Source of the DNA: Williamsia sp. 1138
GTDB taxonomy: Bacteria > Actinomycetota > Actinomycetes > Mycobacteriales > Mycobacteriaceae
Length of the DNA stretch: 64,000 bases
Assembly: GCF_002095435.2 (NCBI RefSeq)
Contig: NZ_MJEJ02000046.1
Location: forward strand, 155,438-219,437
Direction: 5' to 3'
Shown: piece by piece, positions 1 through 8,116 of the stretch
Numbering within the stretch: the stretch's first letter is position 1
Layout: every line of letters starts with the position of its first letter
Made by a program: the position numbers and the translations under genes
The notes under the pieces: model-generated
Told to the model about the DNA's origin: nothing
Seen by the model: the letters and a program-made list of their open reading frames with translations, nothing else
Databases searched by the model: none

Positions 1-320
1 GCCCCGGCCAGCGCGAGTTCCTCGATGGCTGCGCCCAGGTACCCCGCGACCGCACGGGGCCACGACGTGGGCGCGCCGGCGTAGAACAGGTTGGGGTGCT
101 GGTGGGTCGCCACCCCCAGATAGTTCTCGGCGGGCGGGGGATCCGACGTCACCAGTACCTGGACGCCCGCCTCGTCGCCCCAGCGGTCCAGCGTGGTGTC
201 GAAGTGTCCAACGGAGGCGACATCGGTGACCTCGACATCCAGCGCCGACTCGCGTAACCGGACCCGTAGGGCGTCGATCACCGGGCCACCTCCCACCACA
301 CCCACGCGTAGAGAACTCAT
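1..320 (-). CDS. Unidentified protein, N-terminal part only (runs off the window)
   Basis: An open frame starts at ATG 320 and stays open to base 1, giving about 106 residues; the rest lies outside the window. The start overlaps the stop of the upstream diiron-oxygenase gene as ATGA, so the two are probably translationally coupled. The N-terminus reads MSSLRVGVVGGGPVID, a hydrophobic strand followed by a glycine-rich turn like a nucleotide-binding Rossmann loop. Later pieces such as ATHQHPNLFYAGAPTSWPRA resemble flavoprotein monooxygenases of the FMO/Baeyer-Villiger type, but too little is visible to assign a family. The coupling suggests it acts with the AurF-like oxygenase, perhaps on the same substrate. 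That is inference. Confidence 0.6.
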   Translation of the reverse strand, partial: MSSLRVGVVGGGPVIDALRVRLRESALDVEVTDVASVGHFDTTLDRWGDEAGVQVLVTSDPPPAENYLGVATHQHPNLFYAGAPTSWPRAVAGYLGAAIEELALAG

Positions 321-1204
321 TCCAGGAATCCCGCCCGCCGCCACTGGCCGCGCGCGAACCTGCTCATGAGGCCGTTGTCCTCGAGAAACTTGCCCAGACT
401 CGCGAACCCCAGCACCTGCATGCGATGGAAGTTCGGATTGCTGCGGGCAGCCTTGGTGGCCTCGTGCTTGTCCAGTCCCGCCCGGGCGTACATGGCCGGG
501 TTGGTGAACAGATACTTGAAGCGAAGTGCGCTCAGACCGTGGACATTTGCTGCGATCATCGATTCCCACCGCCCCCGGGTCGGACGCCTGCGAACAACGC
601 CGTCCCTGGCGAATCCGATGTGTCTGGCCTCCTCCGTGACATGGATCCGCATCAGTCGCGATACCAGTGGCTGGAGTTCGGGATCGTCGAGCATCTCGCG
701 CTGCAGTGCGTCGAAGATCTCCTCCCCGACCAGCGCCGCCACCCACAGCAACGTACCGCGGAGGCCGAAGGGTAAGAGCAGCATGATGATTCGCTCGGGC
801 AGCGACATGCCATATGGCCGCGCGCCACTGCGTTCGATGGCCCGGCCGAACATCACCATGTGTCGGCATTCGTCACCCATCTCGGTGAGCGCGTAGTGAC
901 TGCTCGCCGACGCCGGGTCCTCGTTCATGAGTCGTTGCAGCAGGGCCCGGTTGAGGAGATTCTCGAACCAGATACCGATGGAGAGGATGTTCGCCATCTC
1001 CTGCCGGGAGACCTCGATGCGCTGCTCCTCGGTCAGCCCGTTCCACAGATCGGTGCCGTACAGGCTGCACACGCGCGGTGGCAGAAAGTACTTTCCCTCT
1101 TCGAGAGGCGCGTCCCAATCGAGGTCTACGACGGGCGAATACGATCGCTTGACCGATCCGCCCAGCAACCGGGTTGCGATGGCCTCACGTGCTGGTGCCG
1201 ACAT
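317..1204 (-). CDS. AurF-like diiron N-oxygenase family protein
   Basis: A 295-residue protein of the AurF (p-aminobenzoate N-oxygenase) family, which uses a carboxylate-bridged diiron centre and O2 to oxidise small substrates, often amines. The metal ligands seen in the family can be placed: E81 (helix IWFENLLNRALL), E112 and H115 (ECRH), E161 or E162, then H188, E192 and H195 (HVTEEARH). The catalytic core therefore looks intact. The start is ATG 1204, with GGAGG-like purines just upstream. Its stop overlaps the next start (ATGA), indicating a two-gene unit with the truncated gene at 1-320. A MarR-family gene lies divergently 143 bases away and is a likely regulator. The true substrate cannot be read from sequence; many actinobacterial members have unknown roles. 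Confidence 0.82.
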   Translation of the reverse strand: MSAPAREAIATRLLGGSVKRSYSPVVDLDWDAPLEEGKYFLPPRVCSLYGTDLWNGLTEEQRIEVSRQEMANILSIGIWFENLLNRALLQRLMNEDPASASSHYALTEMGDECRHMVMFGRAIERSGARPYGMSLPERIIMLLLPFGLRGTLLWVAALVGEEIFDALQREMLDDPELQPLVSRLMRIHVTEEARHIGFARDGVVRRRPTRGRWESMIAANVHGLSALRFKYLFTNPAMYARAGLDKHEATKAARSNPNFHRMQVLGFASLGKFLEDNGLMSRFARGQWRRAGFLE

Positions 1205-1269
1205 ATGTGCCCTCCTGAAAGCTTGGTACTCCTGACGCTAGGCTCCGGTATCTAATGTGTCAACGATCA

Positions 1270-1290
1270 CTGTTCCATCGGATGGTGACG
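1270..1290. promoter_or_regulatory. Operator-like palindrome between the diiron oxygenase and marR genes
   Basis: The 143-base divergent gap contains CCATC-G-GATGG (1275-1285), set in a looser outer symmetry of TCAC and GTGA. A MarR autoregulatory site would be expected in this gap, so this is the best candidate. No footprint or consensus is available to me and the palindrome is short. Confidence 0.3.
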
Positions 1291-1347
1291 CACCGCTCGT
1301 GCCATGGACCGCACTGTCGCGCCCGACTACTGATGTTGAATAGGGGA

Positions 1348-1848
1348 ATGCCCAGCGAGTTCAGACCCGACCCGATCGCCGAAGCCCGGAAGAACTGGGA
1401 AGACGCCGGCTGGGGTGACGTGGCCGGAGGCATGCAGGCCGTGACGTCGGTGATGCGAGTGCACCAGATATTGCTCGCGCGGGTCGAGGCAGTCCTCAAG
1501 CCGTGGGAGCTGAGCTTTTCCCGCTTCGAGCTGTTGCGACTGCTCGCCTTCAGCCGACGCGGCGCGCTCCCCATCACCAAGGCCAGCGATCGTCTACAGG
1601 TCCACGTCACGTCGGTGACGCATGCGATCCGCAGACTGGAGGAAGCCGGCCTGGTCCGCAGGGTCCCGCACCCCACCGACGGGCGGACGACGCTGGTGGA
1701 GATCACCGACACCGGCCGCACCACGGTGGACGAGGCGACCATCGCGCTCAACAACGAGGTCTTCGGGGACGTCGGCATGACCGAGTCCCAGTCGAATGCG
1801 TTGGTGAAGTCGATCAATGCCGTCCGCAAGCACTCCGGCGACATCTGA
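1348..1848 (+). CDS. MarR family transcriptional regulator
   Basis: A 166-residue winged-helix regulator. The central part (VLKPWELSFSRFELLRLLAF, then DRLQVHVTSVTHAIRRLEEAGLVRR and the wing HPTDGRTTLVEIT) is typical of MarR recognition helix and wing. MarR proteins usually repress a divergent gene until a small aromatic or phenolic ligand binds, so the diiron oxygenase at 317-1204 is the obvious candidate target. The frame is open from 1255. I chose ATG 1348 because the protein then starts just before conserved helix 1. An AGGGG sits very close to that ATG (1340-1344), so ATG 1333 or a leaderless start are alternatives. Confidence 0.85.
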   Translation: MPSEFRPDPIAEARKNWEDAGWGDVAGGMQAVTSVMRVHQILLARVEAVLKPWELSFSRFELLRLLAFSRRGALPITKASDRLQVHVTSVTHAIRRLEEAGLVRRVPHPTDGRTTLVEITDTGRTTVDEATIALNNEVFGDVGMTESQSNALVKSINAVRKHSGDI

Positions 1849-1947
1849 TCGAGTAGACAACCACCACTTTCAGCCCCCTGGTGAGCCGCCGAGGACGATT
1901 TACCCCCGGCAGTCCCCACCGGGGCCGAATGTGGTGCGCGCAGAGCG

Positions 1948-3126
1948 CTAGATCATCGAACGCATCATGCCTTCGGGTTCGCCGCCGAGTTGGGTGAGCG
2001 CAGAGGCATGGAAGATCGAACCCGGGACGTGGATGGCGTGCGCCAGGCCGGCGTGTGCATCGCGAAAGAACCTCTGCATCGGGAACTTTCGATGCAGCGC
2101 TCCCCCGCCCGACCTCGCGAAGATCTCGTCCACAGCCCGCACCGCACGCCAGGCGGCGGCGGTCTGGGTACGTCGGCCGATCGCGCGTTCGTCGAACGAG
2201 ATCTCTTTGCCTGCTTCGGTTTTGTCGTAGAACCGGTCGACTGTCTCGAGCAACGCCGCCCGCGACGCCGCGATCTCGGCGGCAGATTCACCGATGGCGT
2301 AGAGAACGTACGGGTCTTCCTTTATCTTCTGCCCGGTGATCGCGACCCGATCCTTTTGCGCGGCAATGTGACAGGCGAGCGCGCCCTCGGCGATACCGAT
2401 CACCGCAGAGGTGATGCCGAGGGGGAACATGCAACTGAACGGCATGAGATAGGTCGACTCGGTGCGCCCTGCATTGCGCGGCGCACTGCCGTCCATGACG
2501 TCCGCCGAGTTCAGCGTGCGGTAGCCGGGAATGAACGCGCCGTCGACGATCACGTCCTTGGATCCGGTGCCGCGAAGTCCGACGACGTCCCAGGAGTCGT
2601 CGACGATGGTGTAATCGGCACGGGGCAAGAACACGTGCAAGATGGTCGGCGGCATGATCGGCTTACCGCGCTCGTCCCCCAGGATCGCGCCGAGCACGAT
2701 CCACTGGCAGTGGTCGGTGCCGGAGGAGAACTGCCAGCGTCCCTTGAGGGTGTAGCCGCCGTCCACCGGGGTGGCCACGCCCATCGGCGCGTACGGGGAG
2801 GCGAGCCAGGTGTCCGGGTCGTCGCCCCAGATCTCGTCCTGCAGCTTCGGATCGGCGAAGGCCAGTTCCCACGGGTGCACCCCGACGATGCCCGAGACCC
2901 AGCCGGCGGCTCCGTCCATGGCCGCAACACCCATCACGGTCTCGGCGAACTCGCGGGGATGGGCGGACAAGCCGCCGTGCTCTACCGGCTGCAGCAGCCT
3001 GATCACGCCCGCTTCTCTCAACCGCTGCGCTGAGGTGTCCGGTAGCCGCATCAGTTCGTCGCCTTCGACGCCGGCTGCCCGGATCTCGTCGGCGTGCTCT
3101 TCGATGCGGTCGAGTACCTCGCCCAT
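1948..3126 (-). CDS. HsaA-like flavin-dependent monooxygenase, oxygenase component
   Basis: A 392-residue member of the acyl-CoA-dehydrogenase-fold, FMNH2/FADH2-dependent hydroxylases. It resembles HsaA, the 3-hydroxy-9,10-secoandrosta-triene-dione hydroxylase of cholesterol ring A/B degradation. Shared landmarks are GWVSGIVGVHPWELA, the flavin-region SPYAPMG...GRWQFSSGTDH, VGLRGTGSKDV, and the C-terminal PMQRFFRDAHAG. Length matches HsaA (about 390). Such enzymes need a separate flavin reductase (HsaB), which is not nearby, nor are the hsaC/hsaD partners. This is therefore a stand-alone paralogue, not the canonical hsa operon. A sequence fitting the KstR operator consensus lies 25 bases upstream of the start, which points to sterol-linked control. 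The exact substrate is unknown. Confidence 0.8.
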   Translation of the reverse strand: MGEVLDRIEEHADEIRAAGVEGDELMRLPDTSAQRLREAGVIRLLQPVEHGGLSAHPREFAETVMGVAAMDGAAGWVSGIVGVHPWELAFADPKLQDEIWGDDPDTWLASPYAPMGVATPVDGGYTLKGRWQFSSGTDHCQWIVLGAILGDERGKPIMPPTILHVFLPRADYTIVDDSWDVVGLRGTGSKDVIVDGAFIPGYRTLNSADVMDGSAPRNAGRTESTYLMPFSCMFPLGITSAVIGIAEGALACHIAAQKDRVAITGQKIKEDPYVLYAIGESAAEIAASRAALLETVDRFYDKTEAGKEISFDERAIGRRTQTAAAWRAVRAVDEIFARSGGGALHRKFPMQRFFRDAHAGLAHAIHVPGSIFHASALTQLGGEPEGMMRSMI

Positions 3127-3150
3127 GGCGGCTCCTTAGAACGGGAAAAC

Positions 3151-3164
3151 TAGAACACGTTCTA
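3151..3164. promoter_or_regulatory. KstR-type operator
   Basis: TAGAACACGTTCTA is a perfect inverted repeat and fits every fixed position of the published KstR consensus TNNAACNNGTTNNA (TetR-family repressor of cholesterol genes in Mycobacterium and Rhodococcus). It lies 25 bases upstream of the HsaA-like start at 3126, in the only non-coding gap before that gene, a normal position for a repressor site. The match is direct; binding by KstR is inferred. Confidence 0.72.
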
Positions 3165-3210
3165 CCTTACTGGATGACCGTCCATGTCGAGAATGGTTTG
3201 CTCGGTCCTT

Positions 3211-4197
3211 TTAGGCGTGCCCGTCGAACAGCGAGGTCACCGACCCGTTCTCGAAGACTTCCCGGATGGTGCGGGCCAACAGAGGAGCGATGGACAGCTC
3301 GGTGAGGGTGTCGAAACGCTTGCTGTCGTCGATCGGCAGCGTGTTGGTGACGACCACCTCTTTCGCGCCGCAATTCGCCAGCCGCTCGGTCGCGGGCTCG
3401 GACAGGATGCCGTGGGTCGCGGCGATCACCACGTCTCCGGCACCCGCTTCTTTCAACACTCGCACCGCGCCCGCGATGGTGCCGCCGGTGTCGATCATGT
3501 CGTCGATCAGGATGCAGGTCTGCCCGTCGACGTCGCCGACGACGCGGTTGGCCTTCACCTGGTTGGGCACCAGCGGATCTCGGGTCTTGTGGATGAACGC
3601 CAGCGGCCTGCCGCCGAACGAGTCGGCCCACTTCTCCGCCGAACGGACCCGACCGGAGTCCGGGGACACCACCGTGATGGTCTTCAGATCGTATTTTCCG
3701 GCGATGTATTCGGTCAGGGTGCGATCGGCGTGCATGTGATCGACGGGGCCGTCGAAGAAGCCCTGGATCTGATCGGTGTGCAGGTCGACCGTGATGAGCC
3801 GATCCGCGCCCGCGGTCTTGAGCAGATCGGCGATCAGCCGGGCCGAGATCGGCTCGCGACCCCGGTGCTTCTTGTCCTGGCGGGCGTAGGGATAGAACGG
3901 CAGCACCGCCGTGATGCGTTTCGCCGAGCCGCGTTTGAGGGCGTCGATCATGATGAGCTGTTCCATCAGCCAGGTGTTGAGCGGCTGGGGGTGACTCTGC
4001 AGCACGAAGGCGTCCGAACCGCGCACCGACTCTTCGAAGCGGACGAAGATCTCACCGTTCGCGAAATCCCGGGCCGTCTGAGGAGTCACCTCGATGTCCA
4101 GCTCCGCCGCCACCTGCCGAGCGAGCTCAGGATGTCCCCGTCCCGAGAACAGCATCAGTTTCTTGTCGTTGCCGGCCCGCGTACTCGTGGTTGCCAC
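3211..4197 (-). CDS. prsA: Ribose-phosphate pyrophosphokinase (PRPP synthetase)
   Basis: Makes PRPP from ribose 5-phosphate and ATP for purine, pyrimidine, histidine, tryptophan, NAD and decaprenylphosphoryl-arabinose synthesis. The sequence closely follows mycobacterial PrsA: DFANGEIFVRFEESVRG, PYARQDKKHRGREPISARLIADLL, VDLHTDQIQGFFDGPVDH and VVSPDSGRVRSAEKWA. The PRPP-binding loop is CILIDDMIDTGGTI. The long frame begins at 4311, but similarity starts near GTG 4197, giving 328 residues against about 326 in mycobacteria; AGGGA lies about a dozen bases upstream. In mycobacteria prsA usually follows glmU. Here the upstream gene is an aldehyde dehydrogenase and a strong hairpin (4283-4321) separates them, so prsA probably has its own promoter at about 4200-4280. 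Confidence 0.95.
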   Translation of the reverse strand: MATTSTRAGNDKKLMLFSGRGHPELARQVAAELDIEVTPQTARDFANGEIFVRFEESVRGSDAFVLQSHPQPLNTWLMEQLIMIDALKRGSAKRITAVLPFYPYARQDKKHRGREPISARLIADLLKTAGADRLITVDLHTDQIQGFFDGPVDHMHADRTLTEYIAGKYDLKTITVVSPDSGRVRSAEKWADSFGGRPLAFIHKTRDPLVPNQVKANRVVGDVDGQTCILIDDMIDTGGTIAGAVRVLKEAGAGDVVIAATHGILSEPATERLANCGAKEVVVTNTLPIDDSKRFDTLTELSIAPLLARTIREVFENGSVTSLFDGHA

Positions 4198-4282
4198 CGT
4201 GTTAGCCGTCCCTGCTGCCTTGGATGTTCGAGCTCGGAAGTGAACCTTGCGCCGCAAATCATCCTCTTGATGTGCAGACGAC

Positions 4283-4321
4283 GCGAGGCCGGGTGGTCCG
4301 CAACGGACCACCCGACCTCGC
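4283..4321 (-). terminator. Hairpin terminator after the aldehyde dehydrogenase gene
   Basis: Stem GCGAGG plus CGGGTGGTCCG pairs with CGGACCACCCG plus CCTCGC around a CAA loop, with one mismatch. It lies 25 bases past the dehydrogenase stop and ahead of prsA. No clear U-tract follows. Confidence 0.6.
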
Positions 4322-4345
4322 TTCCGGAAGAATCAGGCCTTCAGC

Positions 4346-5779
4346 TCAGGCGTTGTCGCCGAAGATCGCCTTGGCCTCCAAGAATTCGTCCAGCCCGAAC
4401 TTTCCGAACTCGCGTCCGTTGCCGGACTGCTTGTATCCGCCGAACGGGGAGTCGAACGCGATCGGGGCACCGTTGATGTGCACGTTGCCGGTCCGCAACC
4501 GGCGGGCCACCTTGCGGGCCTTTTCGGGGTCGGCCGACGACACGTATCCGGACAGTCCGTAGTTCGTGTCGTTCGCGATCCGGACGGCGTCGTCTTCGTC
4601 CTCATAGGCGATGAGGACCATGACCGGCCCGAAGATCTCCTCGCGGGCGATGGTCATGTCGTTGGTGACGTCGGCGAACACGGTCGGCTTGACGAAGTAC
4701 CCCACGTCCACACCGTCCGGACGCCCGACACCGCCGGCGGCGACGGCCGCGCCCTCGTCGATCCCGGTCTGGATCAGGCGCTGGATCTTGTTGAACTGGG
4801 CCTCGGAGACGACCGGCCCCACGTGGGTTCCCGAATCCTCCGGCGAGCCGACGACGATCTGCTCCGCGGTTTTCTCGGCGATCTCGGCAGCTTCGTTCAT
4901 CCGCGCTGCCGGCACCAGGATGCGCGAACCGGCGTTGCAGGACTGACCCGAGTTGACCACCATCGCAGCGACGTCGCGAGCCACTGCATCCGAGAACCCG
5001 TCGTCGTCGAGAATGATGTTGGCCGATTTGCCGCCGAGCTCCTGGGCAACCCGCTTGACGGTCGGGGCCGCGTTCTTGGCGACCTCGATACCTGCGCGCG
5101 TCGAACCGGTGAAGGAGACCATGTCGACCTCGGGATGCGTCGACAGCGCTGCGCCGACGGTCGGGCCGTCGCCGTTGACGAGGTTGAACACGCCCTTGGG
5201 TACACCGGCCTCGTCCATGATCTCGGCGAAAACGAGCGCGTTCAGCGGCGCGATCTCCGACGGCTTGAGGACCATCGTGCAGCCCGATGCGAGCGCCGGA
5301 GCCACCTTGGCGGCGATCTGATTGAGCGGCCAGTTCCACGGGGTGATGAACGCGCAGACCCCGACGGGCTCGTAAACAACGGTGGTCGACCCGATGGTCT
5401 CTTCGAACTCGAAGTTCTTGAGGGCCTCGAGGGTGTTGAGGAAATGTCCGAGTCCGGCGGGGGCCTGCGCTGCAGATGCCAGGCCGACGGGTGCGCCCAT
5501 TTCGGCGCTGACCGCTTCGGCCAGGTCGCCGAGGCGGGTCTGATACACCTCGATCACCCGTTCCAGCAGAGCAATCCGCTCGTCCCGGGTGGTCGCGGCG
5601 AAGCTGTCGAAGGCTTTGCGTGCCGCGGTGACCGCGCGGTCGACATCCTTCTCGTCGCCGAGTGCGATAGTCGCGATGCTCGCCTCGGTGGCCGGGTTGA
5701 TGACGTCGAGGGTGGCGGAAGAAACAGGATCCACCCACTCGCCGTCGATGTAGAACTTCTGGGTGTTCGGTGATGCCAT
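4346..5779 (-). CDS. NAD(P)-dependent aldehyde dehydrogenase
   Basis: A 477-residue aldehyde dehydrogenase superfamily enzyme, oxidising an aldehyde to the acid. Seen in order: the cofactor-fold segment FITPWNWPLNQIAAKVAPALASGCTMVLKPSE, SFTGSTRAGIEV, the general-base region QELGGKSANIIL, the catalytic cysteine in NSGQSCNAGSR, EEIFGPVMVLIAY, and C-terminal PFGGYKQSGNGREFGKFGLDEF. ATG 5779 has GAGGAG six bases upstream. It appears monocistronic, with hairpins on both sides (4283-4321 after it, 5992-6030 before it). The substrate cannot be deduced; the pattern is that of a generalist non-CoA dehydrogenase, distinct from mmsA at 8117-9637. Confidence 0.9.
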   Translation of the reverse strand: MASPNTQKFYIDGEWVDPVSSATLDVINPATEASIATIALGDEKDVDRAVTAARKAFDSFAATTRDERIALLERVIEVYQTRLGDLAEAVSAEMGAPVGLASAAQAPAGLGHFLNTLEALKNFEFEETIGSTTVVYEPVGVCAFITPWNWPLNQIAAKVAPALASGCTMVLKPSEIAPLNALVFAEIMDEAGVPKGVFNLVNGDGPTVGAALSTHPEVDMVSFTGSTRAGIEVAKNAAPTVKRVAQELGGKSANIILDDDGFSDAVARDVAAMVVNSGQSCNAGSRILVPAARMNEAAEIAEKTAEQIVVGSPEDSGTHVGPVVSEAQFNKIQRLIQTGIDEGAAVAAGGVGRPDGVDVGYFVKPTVFADVTNDMTIAREEIFGPVMVLIAYEDEDDAVRIANDTNYGLSGYVSSADPEKARKVARRLRTGNVHINGAPIAFDSPFGGYKQSGNGREFGKFGLDEFLEAKAIFGDNA

Positions 5780-5991
5780 TTTTCTCTCCTCGGAAAGCGT
5801 TGCGCTTACTCTTGATGTCTACCAGCGACAGCTCGTCCCGTCGGCCGGTCGGCACAATTGGTTCCGAGAATTCGTGCGAAGTACGGTTAACAAATCTGCG
5901 CCACCACCCCTGGCTACGTCGGCGGAGATCATGGTGGGGTGACATCAACGCCGACTTCATGGTCGCCGCTGTCACTGCGGGCGATACGACG

Positions 5992-6030
5992 AACGCAGCC
6001 GCCACGGCTTGCAAATGTGGCGGCTGCGTT
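5992..6030 (-). terminator. Hairpin terminator after the mms operon
   Basis: Perfect 14-base arms (AACGCAGCCGCCAC / GTGGCGGCTGCGTT) enclose an 11-base loop, 48 bases past the mmsB stop. The rest of the 298-base gap 5780-6077 holds only the aldehyde dehydrogenase leader and presumably its promoter; I see no gene there. Confidence 0.65.
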
Positions 6031-6077
6031 CTCGGGTTCGTACGGCGTCTGGACGGGGATGCCGACGCCGGATCAGC

Positions 6078-6947
6078 TCAGCGCAGCGTCTCGATGATCG
6101 CGCTGAAGTCCTTGGCACCGTGTTCCTGCGCGAAGTCCGCATAGAGCGTTGCGGCGTGCTCGCCGAGCGGCGCGGTGGAACCGGTGGACTCCACCGCCGC
6201 CATCGCCAGGCCCAGATCCTTGTTCATCAGGGCCGTCGCGAAGCCCGGCTTGAACTCGTTGTTCGCCGGTGACGTCGGAACCGGTCCCGGAACGGGGCAG
6301 TTCGTGTGCACGGACCAGCAGTTGCCGGTGGCTCCGGTGATCACGTCGAACAGCGCCTGCGCCTCCAGACCCAGCTTCTCGGCGAGGACGAAGGCTTCGC
6401 CGATCGCGATCTGCTGCACCGCGAGCACCATGTTGTTGCAGACCTTTGCGGCCTGTCCGCTGCCGGTGGCGCCGCAGTGGATCACCTTGCCCGCCATCGG
6501 TTCGAGAATCGCCTGCGCGGCCAGGAACGCCTCATCGGTACCGCCGACCATGAACGCCAACGTGCCCGCGTCCGCACCCTTGATACCGCCGGAGACCGGC
6601 GCGTCGATCTGCGCGAAGCCGTGATCGGCTGCCTGCTGATTGATCTTGCGGGCGTCGTCGACCGAGATGGTGGAGCTGTCGATCAGCAGCGCACCGGTCT
6701 TGGTGCCCGGCAGGATCTCCGCGTAGCAGTCCAGGACGGCCTTACCGCTGGGCAACATCGTGATCACGACGTCGGCGTCGGCGACTGCTTCGATACCGCC
6801 GGCGACCACGTTGACGCCGTTCGCCTCGGCGGCCGCGATCGCCGCCGCCGACAGGTCGTACCCGTGCACCGTATGGCCTGCGTTGACGAGATTCTTGGCC
6901 ATGGGTCCACCCATGTTTCCCAGACCCAGAAACGCGATCGTGCTCAT
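6078..6947 (-). CDS. mmsB: 3-hydroxyisobutyrate dehydrogenase
   Basis: Oxidises 3-hydroxyisobutyrate to methylmalonate semialdehyde in valine degradation, using NAD. The 289-residue protein has the Rossmann start IAFLGLGNMGGPMAKNL, the substrate loop DAPVSGGIKGADAGTLAFMVGG, and the catalytic-lysine helix GSGQAAKVCNNM, all diagnostic of the beta-hydroxyacid dehydrogenase family. Its ATG overlaps the acyl-CoA dehydrogenase stop as ATGA, so it is the last gene of a coupled operon mmsA - acyl-CoA dehydrogenase - mmsB. The same order is found in Mycobacterium tuberculosis (Rv0753c-Rv0751c). Confidence 0.93.
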   Translation of the reverse strand: MSTIAFLGLGNMGGPMAKNLVNAGHTVHGYDLSAAAIAAAEANGVNVVAGGIEAVADADVVITMLPSGKAVLDCYAEILPGTKTGALLIDSSTISVDDARKINQQAADHGFAQIDAPVSGGIKGADAGTLAFMVGGTDEAFLAAQAILEPMAGKVIHCGATGSGQAAKVCNNMVLAVQQIAIGEAFVLAEKLGLEAQALFDVITGATGNCWSVHTNCPVPGPVPTSPANNEFKPGFATALMNKDLGLAMAAVESTGSTAPLGEHAATLYADFAQEHGAKDFSAIIETLR

Positions 6948-8107
6948 ATGTACTGCCCCTTACTCGACTTGTCCGCTTCAGCGCGGCCGATCACGACCCG
7001 CATGATCTCGTTGGTGCCCTCCAGTATTCGGTTCACGCGGAGGTCTCGGACGATTTTCTCCAGACCGTATTCCCGCAGATACCCGTACCCCCCGTGCAAC
7101 TGCAGCGCCTGATCGGCCACGTCGTAGCAGGTGTCGGTGACGTAGCGCTTGGCCATCGCACACAATTCGACCTTGTCGGGGTGGCCGGCATCGAGCGCAC
7201 TCGCGGCCTTCCACAGGATCAGCCGCGACGTCTCCAACGAGGTGGCCATGTCGGCCAGCGTGAACCTGATGGTCGGTTCGTCGATCAGCTTGCCGCCGAA
7301 CGCTTCCCGATCGGACACGTAGCTGATGGCCTTGTTGTAGGCCGCCTGCGCACCTCCCAGCGAGCACGCCGCGATGTTGATGCGGCCGCCGTTGAGTCCG
7401 TTCATGGCGATACCGAACCCCTTGCCTTCTTCTCCACCGAGGAGGTTGGCAGCGGGGACTCGGGCACCTTCCATGATGACCTGCGCGGTGGGCTGGGCAT
7501 TCCAGCCCATCTTTGCCTCGTTCGCACCGAACGACAGCCCAGGGGTGTCGGACGGAACGATGAACGTGGAGATGCCGCGCGGACCCTCGGCCCCGGTGCG
7601 CGCCATCATCACGTAGACGTCGGAGACGCCGCCACCGGAGATGAACTGCTTCACCCCGTCGAGCACGTAGTCGTCCCCATCGCGAACCGCCTTGGTACGC
7701 AACGCCGCGGCATCACTACCCACGGCCGGCTCGGTCAGGCAGTAGCTGGCAACGGCTTCCATCGACGCCATCTTCGACGCCCACGTGTTCCGCTGCTCTT
7801 CGGTCCCGTAGGAGTCGACCATCCACGTGCACATGTTGTGGATCGACAGGAACGCGGCGGTCGTGGGATCGGCCTTCGCCAGTTCCTCGAAGATGCGCAC
7901 TCCGTCGATCCGGCGCAGACCGCTGCCCCCGACGTCTTCGCTGGTGTAGATCCCGGCCATGCCGAGCTCTGCAGCTTCCCGTAACTCCTCGACCGGGAAG
8001 TGCTTGCGCTCATCCCAGTCGAGTGAGTACGGCTCGATCCGCTTGCGCGCGAACGCTGCCGCGGTGTCGACGATGACCTTGTCATCGTCTGTCATCTCGA
8101 AAGACAT
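6944..8107 (-). CDS. Acyl-CoA dehydrogenase, probably isobutyryl-CoA dehydrogenase (FadE9-like)
   Basis: A 387-residue FAD acyl-CoA dehydrogenase. Landmarks are the FAD/substrate loop YCLTEPAVGSDAA, the segment KQFISGGGVSDVYVMMART, the helix RINIAACSLGGAQAAY, the LHGGYGYLREY motif, and the C-terminal catalytic glutamate in RILEGTNEIMRVVIGR. Placement between mmsA (9 bases upstream) and mmsB (overlapping ATGA) makes isobutyryl-CoA, the valine-derived substrate, the most likely one. Orthologous context exists in mycobacteria as fadE9. The enzyme would pass electrons to ETF. Related short or branched acyl-CoAs such as 2-methylbutyryl-CoA cannot be excluded. Confidence 0.9.
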   Translation of the reverse strand: MSFEMTDDDKVIVDTAAAFARKRIEPYSLDWDERKHFPVEELREAAELGMAGIYTSEDVGGSGLRRIDGVRIFEELAKADPTTAAFLSIHNMCTWMVDSYGTEEQRNTWASKMASMEAVASYCLTEPAVGSDAAALRTKAVRDGDDYVLDGVKQFISGGGVSDVYVMMARTGAEGPRGISTFIVPSDTPGLSFGANEAKMGWNAQPTAQVIMEGARVPAANLLGGEEGKGFGIAMNGLNGGRINIAACSLGGAQAAYNKAISYVSDREAFGGKLIDEPTIRFTLADMATSLETSRLILWKAASALDAGHPDKVELCAMAKRYVTDTCYDVADQALQLHGGYGYLREYGLEKIVRDLRVNRILEGTNEIMRVVIGRAEADKSSKGQYI

Positions 8108-8116
8108 TGACGAGTC

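Noticed and set aside
4602..6014. A 470-residue Arg-rich frame overlapping the aldehyde dehydrogenase on the same strand
   Set aside because: Out-of-frame shadow; the dehydrogenase frame carries all conserved motifs.
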